Below are positions 46,747 through 58,500 of a stretch of 64,000 nucleotides of DNA, one piece after another. Source of the DNA: Episyrphus balteatus (Eukaryota; Arthropoda; Insecta; Diptera; Syrphidae); the NCBI RefSeq assembly GCF_945859705.1, contig NC_079135.1:78438253-78502252 (forward strand), written 5' to 3'. The number at the start of each line of letters is the position of its first letter. The stretch's first letter is position 1. Position numbers and translations under genes: made by a program. The notes below the pieces were generated by a model that did no database searches, was not told the origin of the DNA, and saw only the letters and a list, made by a program, of their open reading frames with translations.

Positions 46747-48005
46747 TTAGATTTTGCCAAAGCGTAATCCGAGTGCAGTAACACAAGCGTTGTGTTTTGG
46801 GACTGGTAGAGCCTTGGTCATCACATCAGCTGCCATATCTTTGGTACTAACGTTTTTTAAAATTATTTTGCCTTCATCGATTTTTTCTCTTATAAAATGG
46901 TGTTTGACATCAATGTGTTTGGTTCTGCCATGATAAGAACTGGTAAGAGCCAAATTTATAGCACTTTGATTGTCACATCGGATTGTTGTCGAGTCTGGTG
47001 AGTTTGGAATGAGCTCTCTCTGCAACATTTTCAACCAAGTTGCTTCTTGAGCTGCTGCTGCTAGCGCCATATATTCTGCTTCAGTGGTTGAGATAGCAAC
47101 CGTTGGTTGTTTCTTCGAATTCCATGAAATAGCACCATTGTTAAGCAGGAAAGTATAGCCGGTAACAGAACGTCTTTCATCAGTATCACTTGCCCAGTCA
47201 GCATCGCAAAAAGCAGATACATTGTTATCACCACTGGTATATACAAGTTTCATATCGGCTGTTCCCTTATACTACGTTTCCACCTACGCTAAATCCGGGA
47301 TTTAGCTGAGTAGATTTAGCATAAATCTCGAGTTTTATTCTAAACCTCGGATTGAAAGTAGGTAAACATCCTAGATTTAGGGTATCTCAACCCAAATCTG
47401 AGATAAAGCGAAGTAGATTTAAAATAAATCTCGAGATTTATTCTAAATCTACTTAGCTAAATCTCGGATTTAGCGTAGGTGGAAACATAGTATTAAGGTA
47501 CCGTAGAATATGTTTAATTGCTGTCCAGTGTGGTTTTCCAGGATTTTGAGTGTATCGGCTGACCGCACTCACAGCAAAGCTGATATCGTGCGTGAAACTT
47601 GAGCCGCAAACAATATACTACCAACAGCTTGTTGGTAAGGCACATCCGTCATTTCTTCGCGTTCAGTTTCACTTTGAGGACACATCTCTTTCGTCAGTTT
47701 TTGATTAGGATCTAAGGGCGTCTTTACTGGGTTGCAATCCATCATATTGAAACGACTAAGAATTTCATTTATGTATAGTTCTTGGTCTAATGAAATCATT
47801 CCCTTCTTGCGATCTCTCTTGATTTGAATGCCCAAAACGAAACGTGCTTCACCGATGTCCTTCATTTTGAAATTTGACTTTAAGTTGTTCTTTAGTTCCA
47901 ACTTTTGCTTTTCGTCATTTGATAAAATTAGGAGATCATCTACGTAAACTCCTACGTATAGCATTTTATCTCCAGATATTTTGTAATATACGCATGGATC
48001 AACTT
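46747..48005 (-). pseudogene. 5'-truncated copia RT-RNase H fragment
   Basis: The minus strand holds the RT YVDD region (YVGVYVDDLLILSND, 47964 downwards) and the connection. An RNase H follows, with CDADWASDTDERRSVTGY and STTEAEYMALA, ending at 46747. The frame is broken by a 1-base loss near 47572. L2 interrupts it at 47270-47492, and the reading frame rejoins if L2 and one TTA are removed. Everything upstream of RT is missing and replaced by N-family MITEs. It is a different family from the intact element at 15-19 kb. Confidence 0.9.
47270..47492. mobile_element. MITE family L, copy 2, 223 bp, TSD TTA
   Basis: Same length and ends as L1 and flanked by TTA (47267-47269 and 47493-47495). 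It sits inside the copia RNase H coding region, so the empty site is known and confirms a 3-bp duplication. Confidence 0.95.
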
Positions 48006-48425
48006 TCGATTTTTACTACAGCCCAAATGAGATAGTTTGGCAAATTAGGTCAGTTCAAATTTAATATTTTTTCTATGCGATTTGAAATTTGGGCTCTAGT
48101 GAAAACAGGATATTAAAGATTCTGTTTTCACTAGAGCCCAAATGACACAGTACACATACAGTAGCGAGCAAAAAAAATGCAAACGAAAAAGGTTTAAAGA
48201 CTTTTGAACAAGAACTAAGTTACCAAATTTGACATATTAAAACTGTTTTATTTTCACTAAACAGAGTCAATTTGTGGAATATTATACTCCAATACAATTA
48301 TTTGGTCAAAAGTCTACCTAAATATGCGATTTTAGACGAGCAAAAAAATGCAAATGTTTTTATTGTTTGCATTTTTTTTGCTCGCTACTGTATGCCCAAA
48401 TGAGACAATTTCGCATTTTTCATTT
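48006..48425. mobile_element. Two family-N MITE copies, one split by a mariner MITE
   Basis: AGCCCAAATGAGATAG ... TTTGGGCTCTAGTGAAAACAG covers 48006-48110. TCTGTTTTCACTAGAGCCC begins a second copy at 48119 that continues after the insertion with GCCCAAATGAGACAATTTCG. Confidence 0.6.
48159..48390. mobile_element. Tc1/mariner-type MITE, 232 bp, TSD TA
   Basis: Perfect inverted ends CAGTAGCGAGCAAAAAAAAT with TA on both sides (48157-48158 and 48391-48392). The match continues through GCAAAC. Non-coding. Confidence 0.9.
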
Positions 48426-48598
48426 TTTGTCATTACCATCTTACCTCAATAACATCCCTGATCAAATCTTCATCTAGGGAGTGGCTTACAGGCTAGAAGC
48501 TTTGAGCTCATTTGTAAATGTCAAATTAATGATCAAAGGGAGTTCTTCGAATTATTTGTGTTTATAATTTATAAATTTTATTTTATATTAATAATAAC

Positions 48599-49189
48599 AT
48601 GGAATTCTGGAAAATTTGTTTAATTTCCATACTTGGAATATATTTCTGCACCGATAGTAAATCTATTTAAAAATAAATTATATTTCATTATTCTGCTAAA
48701 CACCTATTTTATTTTTATTCTACAGTACAATTTGTATCTGGACTTGAATGCTACGTTTGTTCTAATCAAACGGGAAACACTGAGAAATGCCTAAACACAA
48801 TTAAAACTTGTGATCAAGGTGACGATGTTTGTTTCACAGAAATCCGATGGGGCAGTCAACCGTATTTCTCCCAAGGAGCCCTCAAACAGTATTACGTTTC
48901 GAAACGATGCATGCCAAAAAGTCACTGCCAAAAGCAAAGGAAACGATTTATGCCATACTGCACCCATATCTGGTATGAAGATTGGACATGTGCCGAATGC
49001 TGTCAGGGAGATAGATGCAATTATTTTGTAATTGTAAGTGTTTCAGATTGGGGAAGGCTTTTACATAATTCTTGATTATTTTTGTATTTTTTTTTTTTTT
49101 CTTTAAAGAGTGGAACACCCAAAACGACAATCTCTGGAACAGTCTTGATGTTTGGCTTCATTTTGGCAATTTTTAATCAATTTACTTAA
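48599..49189 (+). CDS. Ly6/uPAR-domain GPI-anchored protein
   Basis: Exons 48599-48656, 48726-49033 and 49109-49189 (phases 1 and 0) encode 148 aa. The signal peptide (MEFWKICLISILGIYFC) leads to a mature start near L26-ECYVC. The Cys pattern begins CYVC and ends CAECCQGDRCN, the diagnostic three-finger Ly6 closing motif. An NQT glycosylation site sits at the first loop. Exon 3 encodes SGTPKTTISGTVLMFGFIL and a hydrophobic end, a typical GPI-attachment signal, so the protein should sit on the outer cell surface. Insect Ly6 proteins act in septate junctions, ion-channel modulation and trafficking. Which paralog this is cannot be told. Confidence 0.88.
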
Positions 49190-50150
49190 ACAAAAATCAG
49201 AGAACAGTAACTCATTTCATTCATTCCAAATGTAGCACAATATTACTACCAATCTCGAATACCTTTTTGTACGAATAACTTATCGTTAGAATAGAAACTG
49301 TTGGATAGTGCCTTATTTACTTGATGTTTCATGTTTACATAGACTTAAGATAAATCCGTCCATTTTTTTGTTTTATTCACTTAGGCAGGAAAATAAATCT
49401 TTTTAATTTTCTTATATATAAATTATTTTGCGTTTTTTTCTTAAACTCTTATATTCGCAATAAGAAACTATTAAGATTCTTAAAACTTAAATTTTTCTAT
49501 GAACTTTAGGCATGCATGGGAACTTTACTTAGAAAGAATACAGATGAGTCAACGTGTGTATAAAAAAGACAGGCAACATTTAAGTTGTGTGATTCATTCT
49601 GAAATGCAATTAGGTGGAATGGTCACACAAGTCTCTAAAAGATGTCAGTTATTTGCGTTTTTGTAGGTGATGATGCAGAAAGTCGGAGGAGCCCCTCAAA
49701 CGAAAAATACGCGCCGTAATCTGGGATGCCATCACGTAACTTGACTTAACTCGATACAGTCGAGCTTTGAAAGTACTTTCGATTATGCCAAATAAGATGC
49801 TACTAATACCCGATTGTATTGACCACAGCCAAATGTATCAAGTTACGTGCATGTGGCTCTTGATTTGGAACGAAAAAATTTAATTTAATAATATTCTATT
49901 GAGTTAGTTGAACACTTTGTCCATCTAGTTGATAGTATTATGATGTGGCTGCAAATTTAGACTGTTGTTTTCAATTTGTATAATATTTTCATTAGTTGGA
50001 CATTATAACTCGTGTGCTCTACCGATAGCTTTACTAATCTGATTTGCAGTTTTTTTTTGTTGCATGGCATTGGATGTGAGAGACACAATCGCGATAGTAT
50101 GTTAATTATAATGTTGTTGCGATTTTTAACTTTACTACCCCCATCACGCT
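49190..50150. other. Non-coding flank of the Ly6 gene
   Basis: An AATAAA at 49391-49396 may be the Ly6 polyadenylation signal. No ORF with recognisable content. Confidence 0.4.
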
Positions 50151-50695
50151 ATGAAATTTAAACTAAACAAAATTGATTCAAAGCAGAAGGCTGCTGGTGT
50201 GCGAGTTGAGTTTGAGTTTATTCAATTTATTTTAAATACAATTATGCCAGAATCTACAGAGGAAACTATTGAAAGGTAAAAATTAATTTAAATTAAACAT
50301 TCTTTGAGTGAAGTTTCATTTTTTTTTCAATTTTCAGAAAAAATAAAACACCAATAAAACAGACAAGACACGGTTGCTTTACTAAGTCGACAATTGTAGT
50401 TGTGAATATTTTAAGTTTTTTTTTTAATTCAAGAATATTGATGTGAATACTTTTTTATTTTAATTTTTGTTTTATTTAATATTTTTCCATGAATAAAATT
50501 TTCAAAGATATCATTCAACTGAATTTAGAATTATTTATTAAATTTTAGATAACGATGTATAACGATTATGATTGTGGAACGTACCTGGTCTGTTATATAC
50601 CATACAAGATAGACATTTGATTGATTTTTCAGCAGGATGCAAAGCAGTATGCAACACGCTACAATGAAATCGATATTGATAAAAGTGAATTCTAG
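50151..50695 (+). CDS. Possible small three-exon gene of unknown function
   Basis: ATG at 50151 opens MKFKLNKIDSKQKAAGVR, then VEFEFIQFILNTIMPESTEE, ending at a GTAAAA donor after 50275 (phase 2). A strong acceptor TTTTCAG gives exon 2 from 50338 (RKNKTPIKQTRHGCFTKST), with a possible donor GTAGTT at 50395. A third acceptor TTTTTCAG gives 50633-50695, QDAKQYATRYNEIDIDKSEF and a stop, in frame. Composition is less AT-rich than the flanks. I do not recognise the protein, and the second donor is weak. It could be a chance chain or have a different exon 2 end. Confidence 0.35.
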
Positions 50696-52578
50696 AACAC
50701 CAAATTTATTTTGTGTGTCAACTGATCTTGATTTGAAATCACTATTCCACTCAGTTTCGAAAATACCGGAATTGCTTCTAACTTAAAAAAAAAACTTAGG
50801 TAATTTAATATTTTATTATACCAAAGAAAGCCGTTTCTTACATTTTTACAGAGAGATTTTACTGGGATCTATCGAAAATCTCCAGGGGCAGGACCGTAAT
50901 CAGGAATTTGTTTTGGGCCAAAAAAATAGGACAAAAAAATAAAAAACATAAAACTTTTTTTATAGTACATATTTCACTATATTCATCATAGTTGAAAAAA
51001 TGTTGAATTTATCATTAGCTTCAATAGAATAAAGGACTCTGAATCGTGTTCCATAAACGCCGATTGCTCTATAATAAAATTTGAGTACAAAAACAATCTT
51101 CTATGCAAATATTCAAACTGGAACTTGATTTCAAAAACTAGATTTCATTCACTCAACCTTGAAGACTTGAAGAGATGGCCCTTATTGGCAATGTAGTTCA
51201 ATTTTCGTACGATAAATGTCGATCGAATCGAATAAATATCTGTTTTGGTATTGTTTATCTCTTCCGTAAAAGAAATTTGCTATTGTAAATTATGAACTTG
51301 ATTTGAGCCGATAGCAAAATTAAAAATCAAAAACATCGAACAATAAAACAAAAAAATATCGTTTACAATAGCAAAATTCATTTTCGATTATCGATCGCCC
51401 CAATCAGGGTGACGACCTCCCGAACCTAGGTACCTTTGTGCTTTGGATATCCTGGATCCCAACCGATCCGTCCCGATCCTCGTTTGTTTTATTTCCAGGA
51501 AACAGAAATCGTATGAAATGATAGCTAAATTCCCTTGGAAAATTTATTAACTGCGTTCCTTTGGGCATATTTATCTATTGCTTAGTACACAAAACTACTT
51601 TGAACTACCTTTTCAATATAGCAAAAATAGTTCAAAGTAGTTTTAAGTACTAAGAAGTAGATAAATGTTCCCAAAGGAACGCAGTTAATAAATTTTCCAG
51701 GGAATTCAGCTATCATTTAAAAAATATTTGGAAAATAGCATAGTCAACAGTGTTTTCGAAAATGATTTGCCAGTCCGGGTATTAAAAGCTTTTACTGCAA
51801 AACACCACACACTATTATCCTGAACATAAAATTATGTGTGGAAAGAAATCGACCCAGAATCAGTATCATAGTAAATATCCTAGAATATAAATTGAAAAAA
51901 AAATACAAATATTTTCGGCAGACTTCATAAATACATATATTTAGTTGTTTTTCTCTTTTAAATTAAATATATTATTATAATTTAATATAAATTATTTAAA
52001 TCAAACTCATGAGTAGATTTTAATTAATTGTAAGATACACATATACTTGTTTTTTTTTTTTTTTTTTTTTTTGTAGCACAAACTGAAATAATATCCATAT
52101 TTTACATAGTATTTAGTAGAAAAAACACTGGAAAGATTTTATATAATATATATTTACAACTGTAGTATTTATTACGATGTTTATATTATTATTTTAAAAA
52201 AGAACCTAAACACGACTGCCGAATTAAGTTGGTTACAGTACAAGAAAGCAGGATTTCTTTCTAGGCACCGTAATAATTATAAAAAAGAAACGAATACAGC
52301 TCAGAGATAAGAATATTATGAAAGTTAAATATACGGAATAATATTTAAATCAACATTTTTGTTTTCAAAGCAAATAGATACAAAAAAAAGCCGATAATTA
52401 TGTTTTTTGTTCACATAATCTACAGCAGCTCAGCTGATCAGAACCAAAAGACTCATCACACATAACCACATGTTTTCTTTTTACATCGAAGAAGAGAACA
52501 AACAATTCAACTAAAAAAAATAATAGAAATTAAGAATCTATAAGGGATCAAAAGTGTAATCTAAAATAGATGTTTAAA
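50696..52578. other. Non-coding; holds one hairpin element
   Basis: AT-rich, with poly-T near 52050-52073. A ~200-bp hairpin is at 51517-51720. The last part includes the ERp44 3' UTR on the minus strand; no clear AATAAA was assigned. Confidence 0.4.
51517..51720. mobile_element. MITE-like hairpin
   Basis: The arms include AAATGATAGCTAAATTCCC and, at the right, GGGAATTCAGCTATCATTT. Inward they include ATTTATTAACTGCGTTCC on each side and AGTTCAAAGTAGTTTT / AAAACTACTTTGAACT. The element folds nearly end to end. The duplication is not clear. Confidence 0.75.
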
Positions 52579-55500
52579 TTATAATTCGTCCTTCAGTAGA
52601 GTGTAACGATTTTTCGAAGGACCAAGCTTCTTAAATGTCGACTCGGGCGGCGATGTGATGAATTTGATTTGAATATCATTATCTTGATCGTTTGTTGGAT
52701 CAGGTCCGTAATGAAATTCCCTAGAAACGGATATGAATGTTAAAAAAAAAAAATTAAAAAAAGCAACTCTTTTTATACCTATGGAGTTTTCCATTATACA
52801 AATCTTGTAAGAACTCCTTTAGTTTGCCTGGTTTGTACATATCTTTGAACTCGGGGAAAAGATACATGTGTCTAAAGGAATCAATGGCAATAAGTGGCAA
52901 GTCATCATCCGACTTTCCCAAGTGATGGAGTGGATGAGCAAAACGTTTGCCATCAGCAGTTAGGAAATTAACATTTTCTTAAAAAAAAAAAAATTAATAA
53001 ATAATAATAATTTGCTCAAACACCACCAAAATATTAACATACGTTTCTCAGTGAGCAATTCATTTTCAATAATAGCTTTGTAGTCTTTGATAGAATCAGT
53101 ATCATCAGGATTATGGAACAATATCAAAAATGGTAAGCCTTCTTCAGTTAATTCTTCGGCATTTTCAAAAGTTATCTCTCGCACTAAAGGAACACACTTC
53201 TCCTGTACCCAAATATTAAGTTCATCAAAATTGACAAGACCACCCTTGTAGGTTTCGTCATTTTCATGTGACAAAGCTACATCGGGTCTAAAAACAATAA
53301 TTGGAGTTCCTGTAAAATAAGTTATGGTTAAAATTTGTTAACTATCCGTAAGTCAATAAAAATGATCGTTTTCGATTAATAAAAACAATGAATTTATCAT
53401 CATAAAAAAATTGATTTGTTGCAAAAGAAGAACATCATTACCATCACCAAAAACAAAACTGAACAAAATTAATTAATAATAATTTTCGTTTAAATAAAAG
53501 CCAAAAAAAAGAATACATGGATTTATAGCCTTTTTATGCGAACTCAAGACGAAGGTGAAAAAAAGAATAATTTAAAATAGATAAAAAAAATGAAACAATT
53601 CCTGAAACCACAATAATCATTTTAAGGAGTTATCGCTTCCGTACGAACTGAATCTCAGACACCTAGGCGGCAATTAAATCTGTTGCCCCTGCCTCTTCAA
53701 AATCAAACAAGGTCCTAGCCTAGAAAACTTATGCTAAGGAAAACTAACCTAAGATGGACTCAGATACCTGCCTCGCAACTATTATACCTGCCTCGCAGCC
53801 AAACAAATATAACCAATGACTTGAAATCGACTGCATACTTAGACACTCTAATGACTTCTTCAGGGGGCTTTAAGGGTGAAGAAAAAGAAGACGAAACAAA
53901 ATCCCAAACTAAGACGAAACAGTTCACATCATCCAATTTAAAAGTTCAAGTGACCTCAACTCCAAAGCTTTTCGTCCAAGTACGACAGTGTCGGTAAACA
54001 TCGACCAAAGTAAGGGTACGACACGCTTTTTTCGTTATTGTTCACAACATCTTTGCAATAAAAGAAAACTCTAGCTCGGAGAATTCATCCGTGAAGATAC
54101 TAGTGAAAAATTAAAATAGACATCTAAAAAGTATTGGAAAGCTATGTAGAGCAGAATTGATTTAAGAAAATACGTTCAGATTGATTGAGCACAAATAATA
54201 GAATAAAATTTATTTAAAGAACATTAATTTAACAAACAATTAAAATATTAAAAGCTACTATACAATATCTATAGAACAAAGTATTATAGAATAGTACAGT
54301 GATTGCATTAAAACTTAACACCCCCACTTAATTCAAGTACTTCTTAGACCCATTAATGTACAAAATTCAGAACATAAATGAGTTCGCTGAACAGTCTTTC
54401 GATAAATGGCCAAATTTGTTGCATGTAAAACATCGAACACATTTCATCTTTTTCTTTGATTTTTCATTTTTATTGTATTTTTTATGTACATTTCCATTAA
54501 GTGCTGACGACGTTAACCCATCTGTCGTTTTAGAAAATTCATGTTCAAAACAGACTTCCTGAAAAATTTTCTTTTTCACGAAGTCACTAGAAATTTCTGC
54601 GCCTGACCACTCAATACGCATAATCATCGGCATGAATCTCTCTGGAAGTCCTACCAGAAGATGTATTCCAATCCACTCTTCTGTAATCGTCATGCCAATT
54701 TCTTGAAGTTTATGTGAAGTTGAAATGATAGTATTAACATACTCATCAACGGATTCGCAATTATCCAATGATGTTGAAGCAAGAATTCTTAGCAAACTAA
54801 TTTTTCTTCTCAATCCACGATCTATAAACGAATTGTTTAATGAATCCCATACATCTTTAGCTGTTTTTGCGTCTTTAATGTGGACATAGTTAATGGGATC
54901 CACCAAAAGAATTATTGTGGTTTTCGCCTTTTTAATCTTCTGTTCGTCTTTTTCGGTGCCAAGAACACAATCCCATAAATCTTCTAGTACCAAATAATTT
55001 TGAACGGCAAAACGCCATGTATCAAAATGTTCGCGATCTTTGAGTCTTTCAATTAAGGGCAACGGAGTTCCAATGGACATTTCAACAAAAAATATTTCTT
55101 CTTGTAATTTTAATATTGTTCTTTAACAGTTTGTCCAGATTGATTGAGAACAATAATAGAATAAAATTTATTTAAAGAAAATTAATTTGACAAACAAGAA
55201 AAATATCAAAGGCTACTATTTAATATCTATAGAACAAAGTATTATAGAATAGTACAGTGTTTGAATTAAAACTTCAACAAAAATTAATCTCTCTATTCAT
55301 TAAAAGCTTTGAGTGGTTCAACTATGGGGTTACTAACTCGCTAGTTTTTGAAGTATCACAATGGGCCTATGAGGTCGAAGGTAGTAATTATTTCTGTAGA
55401 ATGTACCTTCCTGGCATATTATTTATTTATTCCTACGTAGATATTATACAGTAAACCATCCAATTTCCGGCCTATTACAAGTAGTTTAATTTTGGCATTC

Positions 55501-58500
55501 CAACCTGATTTAAAAATAAAATCATTTAAGAAATGGTATTGAACTTTCAGATGTTCCACTGATATAAGTTTTCTTCACTTCACTGATTAGTATACTCCAA
55601 ATTTACCCTTTTTCTGAAGTGATGGAAGAATATAAATGAGAGTAGATATGGTTTTGTTATTGTGTTTGGGTGATTTTTCTATATGAAAATAATATTGCCA
55701 AAAATTAAAAACAATAAACGCTAAAGCAAAAGTCAAATGTAAATGTGGGTGCAGCCCGTGTGCAAAAAGTTGTGATCTGACAAAGAATTTGTAGCTAATT
55801 TTGAGTACTCCGTACTTAAAAAGCTGAAGCAAGGAAAACGACGTTAAGAATTGAAATGCCTAACTCAAACACAAAAAATTAGTTCCGTTTTTGAAATGTG
55901 AATGTTTCAACGTAATATACGATACTTGTACAATGGTCGGAAAAAGTATTTTGACAAAATGAACATTTTTCTTACTGATGAGAAAAATCTGTAACGGTTA
56001 AACATAAAATAAGGAAGTTGACGGTTATTTAATAAGTATATTATGGTGAATCTCATGATGGTCAATGTCAGTCAAATAGTTGGTATTATGCTTCGAGGCT
56101 GCATTTTTTGTATAAAAAGTGCTAATTTTTGAGGGAAAAAAGTATTTTGACAAACGTTCTTTTTCAATGTTGGTAAGGTAAGGTAATGCATTTTACATGT
56201 ATCAAGAACGTAAAAAACTGACAGACTTGTTAAGGCTCCGATTTGTAAAAAAGTGGGCAAAACGGCGGAACTTAACATTGAATAAAGTGCATCTTCTGTT
56301 GCAAGTCATAATTTCGGTGTGTCTGTTAAAAAAAACCTGTGGAGAACTGAATTTATCGCGGGAATCTATAAATTACCAAATATTAAAACACAAAAATATA
56401 ATTATACTATGCAAAATTTACCACGAATGGACAAAAAATGAAAAAATGCACTAAAAAAAACAGACGCATTTTGAGGAATTCACTTTAAATTGGGGACTGA
56501 GTCCAAAATCCCTGAATTTGGAAATGCCATTCTTTCATCAAAAACTTTGTTAGCAAAAGTTCCCTTTGCAGGAAGCTCGAGGAAGACAGTTTTGATTATG
56601 TATGGGAAGATAGTACAGTATTTATTTCATAAAACAAAAATTGAAAAAAACTGAATTCTCAAAGAAACATATTGGTATGCTTCTTTCGTTCAAAAACAAA
56701 GTTTTATGGACCACATTCCCACAAATTTCTATCTCAATGATCCATTTAACGCAAAGGAACTGTTAAAGCTCCGTAAAAATTTGGTCAAGTTTGTTCCAAA
56801 AGCGAAAAGCATAACAACATATCCCTTTGAGAATTCAACTTTTTTTCAATTTTTGTATTATAACGTAAATGCTGTTTTATCTTCCCATCTCCACAGGTTT
56901 TTTTTAACAGACACACCGAAATTATGACTTGCAACAGAAGATGCACTTAATTCAATGTTAAGTTCCGCCGTTTTGCCCACTTTTTTACAAATCGGAGCCT
57001 TAACAAGTCTGTCAGTTTTTTACGTTCTTGATACATGTAAAATGCATTACCTTACCTTACCAACATTGAAAAAGAACGTTTGTCAAGATACTTTTTTCCC
57101 TCAAAAATTAGCACTTTTTATACAAAAAATGCAGCCTAGAAGCATAATACCAACTATTTGACTGACATTGACCATCATGAGATTCACCATAATATACTTA
57201 TTAAATAACCGTCAACTTCCTTATTTTATGTTTAACCGTTACAGATTATTCTCATCAGTAAGAAAAATGTTCATTTTGTCAAAATACTTTTTCCGGTTGT
57301 TGTATGTATATACTTATATATGTACTTGTATCAAAATTTTAAACCAAAATTATAACCAACATATTAAAGAACATTGAAACAAAATATAGTGAAATGTTTA
57401 AATAGGGTTAAGAAGAGGTCTGATGTTACATCACGATAGTTAATTTACCTATAGGTTTTGTTTCTCCTTCACTTTGTTCTTTGAAAGGAAGTAAAAAAAA
57501 GTTATGCATGCATTAAATAAATTATGTTAATAATTATTTTGATAGCAATAAAGTGTTACAAGTCTCACCTGGAGGATGCATTGCTTTAGATGAATCTCCA
57601 AAGCCAACATGGAATTGACAGTCTTCTTTAAGATTCGTTGCAACTCTTCGGAATGTATTATATTCAGGTTGATCACGACGATCGAAATAACCAATAACAA
57701 TACGTTTTTTCGAATCGAGATTTTCTAGATCCTTTAGCGAATGGAATTCTTTGATTGGATCTTCCAATTGTTTTTTGACAAATTCCAAAAATGCTTCAGC
57801 TGATCTCTGTCCACGATATTCTCTCTTTGTCAATTGTCCATTGCGTACTATTTTAAGTGTTGGATATTTTGTGATGTGGAAACGTGATGCAATGCTTGTT
57901 TCACGGTCGCAATCTACTTTGCCAAGAACAACTTTTCCAGCTTCAGGGAATGCTTCTCGTACCTATACCGGTTAAAATGTATTTTATCTTAAAACAGGAA
58001 AACTAAATAAAAGAAACTTTTTTTACCTTATCTGCGGCTTCATTGAATACAGGTTGAAGAATGTTACTAAAACGACACCACTCAGCATAGAAGTTAAGAA
58101 AAACCAGTTCGTTTGATGCTGAAATGATAATAAAATTAATTAAATATGTATTTACTAAACAAAATTCAGACAAAAATTGCATTGTCAACAATCACAACTA
58201 TCTGAATCATTGATTAAATGTTATGTAACCTTATCACCTTCAATAGAATGCGCTGTTTGTTTAGCAGAAATTATTTATTGATTTAATAGTTATTTCAAAC
58301 CCACAGAAAAGTGTACGTTATGTTCTGTATTTTCTTGGGGAGAAAACAATATGGTGTGAAGGGTTTTTTGTAAGACTTTAACATACGCGCAGTGATGCTG
58401 TGAAATCAATTTATGTTGAAGGTTTTGAATGAACAATTATGTGTGTGTTACCACCAAGTTCATAGGCTGGAGTTATAACTAACCGATCGTCAGATTCCTT

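Noticed and set aside
48810..49031. 73-aa plus-strand ORF in another frame of the Ly6 exon
   Set aside because: A shadow of the spliced Ly6 coding frame, which has the Cys pattern, signal and GPI tail.
56072..57161. Two identical 68-aa ORFs on opposite strands
   Set aside because: They are the two arms of one inverted-repeat transposon read in mirror image, not duplicated genes.
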